Below are positions 23,499 through 30,908 of a DNA stretch of 64,000 bases, one piece after another (within the stretch, counting starts at the first letter, position 1; every line of letters starts with the position of its first letter). Location: positions 1 to 64,000 of the forward strand of contig CANMSL010000004.1 of the NCBI GenBank assembly GCA_947500505.1. Reading direction: 5' to 3'. The notes under the pieces are model-generated. The model was not told the DNA's origin. It did no database searches and saw only the letters and a list, made by a program, of their open reading frames with translations. A program made the position numbers and the translations under genes. This DNA is from an uncultured Aquimarina sp. GTDB taxonomy: Bacteria > Bacteroidota > Bacteroidia > Flavobacteriales > Flavobacteriaceae.

Positions 23499-25196
23499 CT
23501 AAATATTCTTAAGCCTTTTTATAAAAGCTGAAGGATAAATACCTGTTTTTTTATGAAATGCTTTTGAGAATGATTCACTGTTTTTAAACCCTACTTCTTC
23601 AGAGATTCCTTTAATAGAATATAACCGAAACTGTTTATCATCTTTGAGCTTGTCAATTGCATAGCCAATTCGTAAGTCATGTAAATAGTTAGAAAAACTC
23701 TTACCCATATAAATGTTTATCACTTTGGATAAATAGGTAGAATTGGTATTTATCTCTTTTGCCAAAAGACTAAGGCTATACTTGCTGTTTAGATAACGAT
23801 TGGTTTTTTCAAAATTACTGATTCCTTTTAATATTACATCTACCGTTTCCTGAGAAATGTTTAAATCATTTAGTTGTTTGTCCTTCTCTTTTTTCATCTT
23901 TGGTTCTGTCTCCGTCTCATCAGACATCTTTCTTGTATAGGCAACTATTGCATTAAAACTCTTCTTATACTGATTACGATCCTTATAAAAATAAACTATA
24001 AATCCAATCATTAAAGAAGTAACCACTACAGTTGCTATAATGAGAATATAATAATACATCTCATAATATTCTAAATCACTAATTCTAATATCGTTTCGAG
24101 AAACTATTTTAGGAGTTTTATATTCAGATATTATAGTTTTTAAAGAATCTGTATATAAATTGTTATAAATGCTATCTAATCGGGAACGCTGTTTAGAATA
24201 GAATAAGGTGTTTTTAGAATTTTTCTGAATTTTGTAGTATTCTATTAAAACCTCATAACCTTGTTCAATGATTGGAACAACTTCTTTAGAAACAGCAATA
24301 GTGGAATCTATCTTTGAAAAAAAAACAACACTCTTATGATTCTTACTAATTTTATCGTATGCTTTACCCAAATAAAAATAAGATTCGATCAGTTTAGAAG
24401 TTTTATTGGTCTCATCCAGATAAGGTATCACTTTAGAGATACTATCTATAGCTATTTGATATTTCTTTTTATGATAATTTGTAATACCAGAATTTAGAAC
24501 AAAAAAATTATACAACTCTTCTTTATCACTCTTCAGAGAACTCTTAATTCCTTTCTTATTACTACTCGCCGCAGAATCAAGTAGTTTTAACTCGTTTAGT
24601 TCACGTGCCAAAAAATACAAATCTTCCAAAGTAGTACTTATACCTTTCTTTAAAGCATATTTATAGGACTTCCGAAACAGATTAACAGCCTCATTATGCA
24701 GTCCTATATTACTTTTCAATAAACCAATTGATCTATTACTAGCATAAATTATTCTCGGATTTGCTTTCTGCATTGCTGACTGATTTGCCAACTTGTAATT
24801 ATTCAAGGCGTTAGCAAACAATTTCTGTCTATAAAAATAATCTCCTTTCAATAAATAACCTCTGGCGGGAAATTCCTTGCTTCTAAAATTCCTGGTTAAC
24901 CTAATGATGCTATCCATATACTTAAGATACATCACATCATTTTTGTGCAAATCCGCTACCAAAACCAACCCATGAGCCTTAAAAAAAGCATTCCTTTCAT
25001 TTCTTGCTTTTTTCAAATAAGTGTCGGCATATCTATGAGCTTTTTCAGGATCAGTCGTCTGATACTCCAAAAAGAACCTGTATAATTCAAAAAAATTTAA
25101 TGATGGATCAGGATCTAAAACCTTTTCATTTACGTTCTTCTCTTGCGCCTGTATAACACCTATTAATAGAAAAAAAAGAAATAATACCTTTTTCAT
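23499..25196 (-). CDS. TPR sensor / AraC-type transcription regulator (565 aa)
   Basis: A signal peptide (MKKVLFLFFLLIGVIQAQ) is followed by a periplasmic TPR-like region (about 30-330, e.g. ARGYLLKGDYFYRQKLFANA). One membrane segment follows (about 383-404, YYYILIIATVVVTSLMIGFI), then a cytoplasmic AraC/XylS double helix-turn-helix at the C-terminus (SLLAKEINTNSTYLSKVINI, then ISEEVGFKNSESFSKAFHKK). This design lets an extracytoplasmic signal control DNA binding in one polypeptide and is frequent in Flavobacteriia. It converges on DUF4199 copy 1 (one base apart) and diverges from the ECF sigma gene, so one of these is a likely target. Confidence 0.88.
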   Translation of the reverse strand: MKKVLFLFFLLIGVIQAQEKNVNEKVLDPDPSLNFFELYRFFLEYQTTDPEKAHRYADTYLKKARNERNAFFKAHGLVLVADLHKNDVMYLKYMDSIIRLTRNFRSKEFPARGYLLKGDYFYRQKLFANALNNYKLANQSAMQKANPRIIYASNRSIGLLKSNIGLHNEAVNLFRKSYKYALKKGISTTLEDLYFLARELNELKLLDSAASSNKKGIKSSLKSDKEELYNFFVLNSGITNYHKKKYQIAIDSISKVIPYLDETNKTSKLIESYFYLGKAYDKISKNHKSVVFFSKIDSTIAVSKEVVPIIEQGYEVLIEYYKIQKNSKNTLFYSKQRSRLDSIYNNLYTDSLKTIISEYKTPKIVSRNDIRISDLEYYEMYYYILIIATVVVTSLMIGFIVYFYKDRNQYKKSFNAIVAYTRKMSDETETEPKMKKEKDKQLNDLNISQETVDVILKGISNFEKTNRYLNSKYSLSLLAKEINTNSTYLSKVINIYMGKSFSNYLHDLRIGYAIDKLKDDKQFRLYSIKGISEEVGFKNSESFSKAFHKKTGIYPSAFIKRLKNI

Positions 25197-25226
25197 TTAT
25201 TTTTTTAACTCATAAAACGTATTAAA

Positions 25227-25256
25227 CAAAAATATTACTATTTAAATCCTTGCAAA
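25227..25256 (-). promoter_or_regulatory. Promoter of the AraC-type regulator
   Basis: On the minus strand: TTTG (25253-25256), 18 bases, TATTTTTG (25227-25234). It lies 31 bases before the start codon. Confidence 0.5.
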
Positions 25257-25382
25257 TCTAAGGTTAATTATCAAAATCACCTCTCATTAAAGCCATTTTA
25301 CTTACTTTTTTTAATCGATTAAAAACCAAACTATTACACTACAAAAAAGAGGTCTAATTTTATAAAACCAGACTTATCTTCC

Positions 25383-25414
25383 TTGTATTTAGGGCTATCT
25401 TCCTTATACATTTG
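25383..25414 (+). promoter_or_regulatory. Promoter of the ECF sigma gene with direct repeats
   Basis: TTG (25383-25385), 21 bases, TACATTTG (25407-25414). Two direct repeats, TATCTTCCTTGTA (25375-25387) and TATCTTCCTTATA (25396-25408), start 21 bases apart. That is two helical turns, and each repeat overlaps one promoter box. This is the layout of a regulator site; which protein binds is unknown. Confidence 0.55.
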
Positions 25415-25473
25415 CACTCAACAAATTAAGATATTTAAACAAAAGTTTACAAAGAAGGGAAAAAAGCAAAATC

Positions 25474-26043
25474 ATGAAGAAAATAAACGAAAATAAGATC
25501 ATACAAGGGATCATCTCAGGGAATGAAATTATCCTAAAATCATTTTATAAACAAAACCTTCCCTATATAAAAAGTCATATCCTAAAACAAGGAGGAAGTA
25601 TTGAGGACACCGAAGATATTTTTCAGGACGCATTATTGGTTTTATACGGAAAACTAAGGTCTAATCAAAATTTTATAAACACTTCTGTAAATGCTTATTT
25701 TTATGGAATTTGCAAAAAATTATGGCTCAATCATGCACGAAAAGAAAGAAAATGGATGATGGCCGATATATTAGCTGATGAACATCCAGATGATGCACCG
25801 ATCATTACCGAGCAGATCTTACAAAAAGATCGCAAAAACTTATTTCAATCTTATTTTAATACTTTGCAAGATACCACAAAACAACTATGGCTAAATTTTT
25901 TTGAAGAAAAAAGCCATCAAGAGATCGCAATAAATACAGGGTATACCGAAAACTATATCCGAAAAAAGAAGTGTGAGACTAAAAGAAAAATGATGCAAAA
26001 CCTTTCGAAAAATCCTATATACAAAGAACTTGTAGAACTATAA
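25474..26043 (+). CDS. ECF-type RNA polymerase sigma factor (189 aa)
   Basis: Region sigma-2 is seen at about 20-85 (SFYKQNLPYIKSHILKQGGS, DTEDIFQDALLVLYGKLRSN, NAYFYGICKKLWLNHARKER). Region sigma-4 is at about 125-180 (LWLNFFEEKSHQEIAINTGY, TENYIRKKKCETKRKM). These direct RNA polymerase to a particular promoter set. No anti-sigma gene follows; instead there is a run of DUF4199 membrane proteins beginning 38 bases downstream, which could be its targets or its membrane partner. Divergent from the AraC-type regulator. Confidence 0.88.
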   Translation: MKKINENKIIQGIISGNEIILKSFYKQNLPYIKSHILKQGGSIEDTEDIFQDALLVLYGKLRSNQNFINTSVNAYFYGICKKLWLNHARKERKWMMADILADEHPDDAPIITEQILQKDRKNLFQSYFNTLQDTTKQLWLNFFEEKSHQEIAINTGYTENYIRKKKCETKRKMMQNLSKNPIYKELVEL

Positions 26044-26080
26044 CTAAACATATTATCTTTACTCCTAAAATAAATGATTT

Positions 26081-26621
26081 GTGAAAAGAAATAGAATCTC
26101 TATCAAAATACATACTTTGAAATATGCTATTAATTTCGGAATTACCTCGTGTATATTTGGTATTTGTAGATATTTATCAGGCCGCTATACAAGTGAAGAC
26201 ATACCTCTTCTACTATTTCTTTTTACAGTTCTTTTATTTATAACTATGGGAAGTATTATATTAGGGTTAGTAAGATTTAAAAAAAAATGGTGGCTATATC
26301 AGTCTTATGCAAGCTCTAAAAATTAGCATAGGAATATCTTTTATAGGAGGACTAATTCTTGTTTTATGGGAAATTTTACTGATTCAAGTCATTTATCCTG
26401 ATATTATAAATCAAATTAATGAAAGAATTTTTAAAAAAACCGCCAAAACTGGAATTGATTTAACCCAAGAAGATATACAAAGAAAAATAGCTTCCATAAA
26501 AAAAAACAACTCTCCTATGGTGATTATTCCCAAAGCTCTTATCGAACATTTATTTAATGATTTCTTATTTGGTCTTATTGGCGGATTGATCATCAGAAAA
26601 AAGAAAACTCCACTGCAATAG
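26081..26621 (+). pseudogene. DUF4199 gene, copy 2, frameshifted in a run of nine A
   Basis: The first frame (GTG 26081 to TAG 26326) gives the N-terminal half up to LVRFKKK. The second frame, ending at 26621, gives LKISIGISFIGGLILVLWEI and the rest of the family, ending GGLIIRKKKTPLQ. The two meet at an A9 run (26279-26287). With eight A the reading would continue as KKNGGYISLMQALKISIG, matching the paralogues. So one extra A has broken the gene. It may be a true pseudogene, a phase-variable or slippage-corrected gene, or a sequencing error. The rest of the sequence is not decayed, which points to a recent or reversible change. Confidence 0.75.
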
Positions 26622-26658
26622 CTCATACCAAATTACAAACCGATTAAAACAAAACATA

Positions 26659-27189
26659 TTGAAAAACAAAAGTATCTCAACCAAAAAACATATGTTAAGA
26701 TATAGCTTTCTTTATGCATTAATTATAATAATAATTAGTTTTCTATTTTATATAACAGGAAATTATGGAAAACAGCGTACACTACATTTTATTCTTCTTC
26801 TAATAACAGCTATCTCAATTTTTTCTATTAGCTTGATAGTCTTTAGCCTTAAAAACAATGGGGGGATTAGTCTTAGTGATGCCCTAAAAATTGGTGTTTC
26901 GGTATCAGTATTGGGTGGTTTAATGCCTACTTTTTGGGAAATTTTACTTCTAGAAGTTATAGAACCAGAGTTAATAAGTCAACTAGCAGAGCGGCAATTT
27001 AAACGTAATTTAGAGAACAAAATTAATCTTAATCAATCGCAATTAAAAAGAAAAATTGAGCTTATTAAGAAAGTTAAATCTCCTGCAATAATGATTGCTT
27101 TTGCTCTCATAGAAGATTTAATAGTAGGTTTTTTGTTTTCTTTAATTGGCTGGCTTATTATCAGGAAGAAAAGAATTCCCATCGATTAA
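26659..27189 (+). CDS. DUF4199 membrane protein, copy 3 (176 aa)
   Basis: The start is TTG (MKNKSISTKKHMLRYSFLYA), at the position equivalent to the other copies; no ATG is available in frame upstream of the first membrane segment. Four hydrophobic segments are seen, with the motifs LYITGNYGKQ, ALKIGVSVSVLGGLMPTFWE and VIEPELISQL and the end LIGWLIIRKKRIPID. It is the most divergent of the four 176-residue copies. The gap to the frameshifted copy is 37 bases and to copy 4 is 53 bases, so they are probably co-transcribed. Function unknown. Confidence 0.82.
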   Translation: MKNKSISTKKHMLRYSFLYALIIIIISFLFYITGNYGKQRTLHFILLLITAISIFSISLIVFSLKNNGGISLSDALKIGVSVSVLGGLMPTFWEILLLEVIEPELISQLAERQFKRNLENKINLNQSQLKRKIELIKKVKSPAIMIAFALIEDLIVGFLFSLIGWLIIRKKRIPID

Positions 27190-27242
27190 ATTATATATAT
27201 AAAATTCTACAATTTTAATTTATAACAAAAAGTAAAACAACC

Positions 27243-27773
27243 TTGGAAAACAATAGCATATCAATCAAAAAATATATTCTGAAATATGGCATTCTTATTG
27301 GAATAGCTAGTATCGTTTTTAGTATCATTATTTACAGCACGGATAATTACACAAAACAAAATTTGCTTTTTCCTTCTATTGTATTTTCAATAACACTATG
27401 TGCTATTATGGTAGGACTGATTGATTATAAAAAGAACAATGAAGGCTTTATAGTTTTAAAACAAACTTTTAAAATTGGAATAGGCATATCATTACTAGGA
27501 GGACTTATAGCTATCTTATGGAAAATATTATTGATTCACATAATAGATCCAGGAGTTATAGATATGATCAAAGAAAGTAATTTTAAAAGAATAGTTGAAA
27601 AATCTACAGATTTAACACAAGAAAACTTGAACCAACAAATAGCTATTGTAAATGAATACACCTCTCCTTTTGTAATGATATGGACTGCTTTAGCAGAAGA
27701 TTTATTTGTTGGTTTTTTGGTCTCACTCATAGGAGGATTAATAGTTAGAAAAAAGAGAATTCCACTGAAATAA
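27243..27773 (+). CDS. DUF4199 membrane protein, copy 4 (176 aa)
   Basis: The start is TTG (MENNSISIKKYILKYGILIG). It is closely related to copy 5: both share the stretches SISIKKYILKYGIL, FKRIVEKSTDLTQENL or close variants, and TALAEDLFVGFL. Four membrane segments and the typical loop IIDPGVIDMIK. The last part is SLIGGLIVRKKRIPLK. The high similarity of copies 4 and 5, including the bases around their TTG starts (caacCTTGGAAAACAA), shows a recent tandem duplication. Function unknown. Confidence 0.84.
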   Translation: MENNSISIKKYILKYGILIGIASIVFSIIIYSTDNYTKQNLLFPSIVFSITLCAIMVGLIDYKKNNEGFIVLKQTFKIGIGISLLGGLIAILWKILLIHIIDPGVIDMIKESNFKRIVEKSTDLTQENLNQQIAIVNEYTSPFVMIWTALAEDLFVGFLVSLIGGLIVRKKRIPLK

Positions 27774-27811
27774 CTAAACCAAAATTACTAACCAAATAAA
27801 ACAAATCAACC

Positions 27812-28342
27812 TTGGAAAACAAAAGCATCTCAATTAAAAAATATATTCTTAAATATGGTATTCTTTTTGGAATAGCAAGTGTAATACTAAGTTTCATTAT
27901 ATATAAAACAGGGAATTATGTTAAACAAAACTTATTTCATTCAACAATTTTGTTTTTTATCACTATAACTGCAATAATGATTGGTTTGATAATCTTTAAA
28001 AAAAAGAATAAAGGTTATATTAGTTTAAGCGAAGGATTAAAAATTGGAATAGGCATATCAATAATAGGAGGATTAATAGCAGTCCTTTGGAAAATTTTAC
28101 TTTTAAAAGTCATAGATCCAGAAATTATAAATATAATCACAGAAAATCATTTTAAAAGAATAGTTGAAAACTCTACAGATTTTACACAGGAAAATCTAGA
28201 CAAACAAATTGCTATTGTACAAGAGTACACCTCTCCATTCACAATGGTATGGACTGCTCTAGCTGAAGATCTATTCGTTGGTTTTCTTTTATCTTTAATA
28301 GGCGGACTCATCATCAGAAAAAAACGAGATCCATTTAGTTAA
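27812..28342 (+). CDS. DUF4199 membrane protein, copy 5 (176 aa)
   Basis: The start is TTG (MENKSISIKKYILKYGILFG). Four membrane segments, with YKTGNYVKQN after the first, GLKIGIGISIIGGLIAVLWK as the third, the loop VIDPEIINII, and the end GGLIIRKKRDPFS. The end is the same type as copy 1 (KKRDPFK). It is 38 bases after copy 4, in the same transcription unit. A gap of 140 bases with a possible weak -7 element (TACTTTTA) separates it from copy 6. Confidence 0.84.
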   Translation: MENKSISIKKYILKYGILFGIASVILSFIIYKTGNYVKQNLFHSTILFFITITAIMIGLIIFKKKNKGYISLSEGLKIGIGISIIGGLIAVLWKILLLKVIDPEIINIITENHFKRIVENSTDFTQENLDKQIAIVQEYTSPFTMVWTALAEDLFVGFLLSLIGGLIIRKKRDPFS

Positions 28343-28482
28343 TTCTATCCTAAAGCTATTGTTAATAGCTTACACCCGTTTTAAAATCTACCCCAAAAAA
28401 TCATTTTTTTTACCGAAAATGTAACAAATTCGTACTTTTATGTACTTATGGGTTATATCTAAATAACCAAAACTAAATAATT

Positions 28483-29010
28483 ATGGAAAAATCTGTTAAA
28501 TCAAGTTCGATATCTAGAGGTGTAATTTTAGGGGTAATCCTATCTCTTTTCACAGTGATTGGGTACGCTGTATATCAAGATCTGTTTACAAAATGGTGGT
28601 TGTTGTTAGTACTCTTTATTGTTGTGGTAGCAGTCGGCATATCATCCTCTGTCAAGGGTAGAAAATTACTTGGTGGATATATTTCTTTTAAAGACGCTTT
28701 TACTTGTTATTTAATCACCGTAGCTATCGGTACGTTAATTAGTGCTATCGTTGGTATTCTTATTTTTAATGTCATTGATCCCGAAGCAGCCATTTCTATA
28801 AAGGAAAAATCTATAGAAACTACTGTTGGGTTTATGGAACGATTTGATGTGCCGGAAGAAGAAATTCAAAAAACAGTTACCCAAATGGAAGAACAAGATA
28901 CTTTTGGTATTGGAACACAAGTTAAAAACTGGTTCTGGGGTATGCTCGTATATATTATCATTGGATTATTGGCATCTCTAGCAGTAAAGAAGCAAGAACC
29001 TCTATATTAA
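28483..29010 (+). CDS. DUF4199 membrane protein, copy 6 (175 aa)
   Basis: ATG start and four hydrophobic segments, with the family marks FNVIDPEAAISIKEKSIETT and FWGMLVYIIIGLLASLAVKK. It is much more diverged from copies 1-5 than they are from each other and resembles the single-copy DUF4199 protein that I would expect next to glycosyltransferases in Flavobacteriia. It probably represents the ancestral arrangement with copy 7 and the glycosyltransferase. A strong terminator follows at 29034-29067. Confidence 0.84.
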   Translation: MEKSVKSSSISRGVILGVILSLFTVIGYAVYQDLFTKWWLLLVLFIVVVAVGISSSVKGRKLLGGYISFKDAFTCYLITVAIGTLISAIVGILIFNVIDPEAAISIKEKSIETTVGFMERFDVPEEEIQKTVTQMEEQDTFGIGTQVKNWFWGMLVYIIIGLLASLAVKKQEPLY

Positions 29011-29033
29011 TTAATATATAATTCAAATAGTAT

Positions 29034-29067
29034 AATTGGGTTGCTATACTAGCAATCCAATTTTTTT
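29034..29067 (+). terminator. Terminator after DUF4199 copy 6
   Basis: AATTGGGTTGC pairs with GCAATCCAATT (one G-U) across a 7-base loop, followed by a T-run. Confidence 0.85.
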
Positions 29068-29083
29068 ATTACAGAACTCCAAC

Positions 29084-29117
29084 TTGACTTTTTCTATCCA
29101 TGGAATACCTATATTTG
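29084..29117 (+). promoter_or_regulatory. Promoter of DUF4199 copy 7 / glycosyltransferase
   Basis: TTG (29084-29086), 23 bases, TATATTTG (29110-29117), ending 28 bases before the ATG at 29146. The -7 box is perfect; the spacing is at the long end. Confidence 0.45.
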
Positions 29118-29145
29118 TCAACCAAATCATTTTATCAAATTATAC

Positions 29146-29649
29146 ATGGGAGTTTCTCACAAAAATTTTCTTAACTATATTCTTGGGGTTGCGATTGTAT
29201 CCGGTATTGCCAGAGTTGCATTGGATTATCTATCAAGAATGTTAGACATCTCCCCTATCCTGTATTATTGTACTTTTTTGATCGCTTTTATACTGGAAAT
29301 CGTGATTATTGTATTTTTAATCAAAAAATATAAAGCAGTTAAAGGTAGCTTAACTCTAATTGATGCGATAAAAACAGGTGTCATTATTATGGGAACCATC
29401 GGATTATTTTATTGTTCTATGGCATATGTGTACGATACCTATATTGATCCTGATTTTGTATCTAATATGACACTAAAAGTAACAGAACGATTTTCTCCAG
29501 AACAATTGGATCAGGTAAAAGAAAATCTTAAGAATCAAGATACAAGCAAATCTTATATTGGTGTAATTATGTATACAATTTGGTTTGTTTTTGTTGGAGC
29601 TGTTATATCTTTAATCGCAGGTTCAGTTTATAAAACTAACAAAGAATAA
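29146..29649 (+). CDS. DUF4199 membrane protein, copy 7 (167 aa)
   Basis: Starts MGVSHKNFLNYILGVAIVSG and has four hydrophobic segments, with AIKTGVIIMGTIGLFYCSMA, the loop YIDPDFVSNM and the end GAVISLIAGSVYKTNKE. Its stop lies 7 bases before the glycosyltransferase start, so the two are translated from one message. The pairing of a DUF4199 protein with a polyprenyl-phosphate glycosyltransferase suggests that the membrane protein acts in the same lipid-linked sugar step, but this is inference. Confidence 0.84.
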   Translation: MGVSHKNFLNYILGVAIVSGIARVALDYLSRMLDISPILYYCTFLIAFILEIVIIVFLIKKYKAVKGSLTLIDAIKTGVIIMGTIGLFYCSMAYVYDTYIDPDFVSNMTLKVTERFSPEQLDQVKENLKNQDTSKSYIGVIMYTIWFVFVGAVISLIAGSVYKTNKE

Positions 29650-29656
29650 ACGTAGT

Positions 29657-30604
29657 ATGGATATTTCTGTTGTCATACCGCTGCTTAATGAGCAGGAGTC
29701 ACTTACTGAATTGTATGATTGGATCGCAAAAGTGATGCAGTCCAACTCCTACTCCTACGAAATTATTTTTATAGATGATGGTAGTACTGATGGATCCTGG
29801 GATACCATTGCCGCACTGTCCAAAAAAGATGAAAATGTAAAAGGCATAAGATTTCTCCGTAATTATGGTAAATCTCAGGCACTACATGCCGGTTTCGAAA
29901 TGGTTTCTGGTGATGTTATTATTACAATGGATGCCGATTTACAAGATAACCCAGAAGAAATACCCGAACTATACGATTTGATTGTAAAAGATAATTACGA
30001 TCTCATTTCAGGTTGGAAGAAGAAACGATATGATTCTGTAATTGCTAAAAACTTACCATCTAAACTTTTCAATGCCGCAGCAAGAAAAACATCAGGTCTT
30101 AAACTACACGATTTCAACTGTGGACTAAAAGCTTACAAAAATCAGGTTGTTAAACATGTGGATGTTCATGGAGAAATGCATCGCTATATTCCTGTACTGG
30201 CAAAAAATGCAGGTTTCAATAAAATTGGCGAAAAAGTAGTATTACACCAGGCAAGAAAATATGGTAAAACCAAATTCGGGATGAGCCGTTTTGTCAATGG
30301 CTTTTTGGATCTGATTACCATTTGGTTTATGTCTCGTTTTGGTAAACGACCAATGCATTTTTTTGGATTGATCGGCACCATTCTTTTTATTGTAGGATTT
30401 TGTTTTTCGTTATACCTGGGAATTGACAAATTGTTTATAGAAAGAAAAGGGCGACTTATCGCTCAGCGACCCGAATTCTATGTAGCGCTTACATCTATGA
30501 TCTTAGGTACACAGTTTTTCCTGGCTGGTTTTTTAGGAGAAATTATTTTGACTAGTAAACGTGATAAAGAACGGTACAATATTTCTGAGAAAATACATCT
30601 CTAG
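29657..30604 (+). CDS. GtrB/DPM1-like family 2 glycosyltransferase (315 aa)
   Basis: GT-A fold with SVVIPLLNEQESLTELY at the N-terminus, IIFIDDGSTDGSW, and DXD-type metal site MDADLQDNPEEIP (about 94-106). Two C-terminal membrane segments are seen (about 233-256 and 275-300, HFFGLIGTILFIVGFCFSLY and TSMILGTQFFLAGFLGEIIL). Enzymes of this type move a sugar from a nucleotide to polyprenyl phosphate at the cytoplasmic face of the inner membrane. The product here is unknown. It is the second gene of the unit starting at 29146. Confidence 0.92.
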   Translation: MDISVVIPLLNEQESLTELYDWIAKVMQSNSYSYEIIFIDDGSTDGSWDTIAALSKKDENVKGIRFLRNYGKSQALHAGFEMVSGDVIITMDADLQDNPEEIPELYDLIVKDNYDLISGWKKKRYDSVIAKNLPSKLFNAAARKTSGLKLHDFNCGLKAYKNQVVKHVDVHGEMHRYIPVLAKNAGFNKIGEKVVLHQARKYGKTKFGMSRFVNGFLDLITIWFMSRFGKRPMHFFGLIGTILFIVGFCFSLYLGIDKLFIERKGRLIAQRPEFYVALTSMILGTQFFLAGFLGEIILTSKRDKERYNISEKIHL

Positions 30605-30651
30605 TGTTTTTTGAACCTATGTAACCGTGAATAATTTGTAAAAGCAAAATA

Positions 30652-30772
30652 CGCCACTTCGAGTGATCCCGATGATAATCGGGATTGTATTGAGAAGTAT
30701 TTTTTAACCGTAAATTTTCTTGTTTTCGATACACCAAATTATAGATTTGGCACTCAAACTGACGAAAATTTC
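30652..30772. repeat. Dispersed intergenic palindromic element (copy D)
   Basis: Blocks in order: cacttcgagtga, the hairpin CCCGAT gata ATCGGG (30668-30683), gattgtattgagaag, tcttgttttcgatacac, the hairpin CCAAAT / ATTTGG (30734-30750), cactcaaactgacg. This is the same order as copy C. The 304-bp gap 30605-30908 holds this element and a -7 box for the next gene. Confidence 0.6.
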
Positions 30773-30881
30773 GTATTCATTTTTTACATTATTTATTTCC
30801 TGTATATGGTTTTCAGTTAGGTTACCTAAATTTAATAAAGAACATCCTTTTTAAAGCAGTTCTCAAAACAAAATTAAATAG

Positions 30882-30889
30882 TATTTTTG
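30882..30889 (+). promoter_or_regulatory. -7 element of the phosphohexomutase gene
   Basis: TATTTTTG matches TAnnTTTG, 19 bases before the ATG at 30909. No -33 TTTG is seen. Confidence 0.4.
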
Positions 30890-30908
30890 CTACTAAAACC
30901 TGAAACGA

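Noticed and set aside
26307..26621. Separate 104-residue gene starting at ATG 26307
   Set aside because: It is the second half of a frameshifted DUF4199 gene; on its own it lacks the first two membrane segments.
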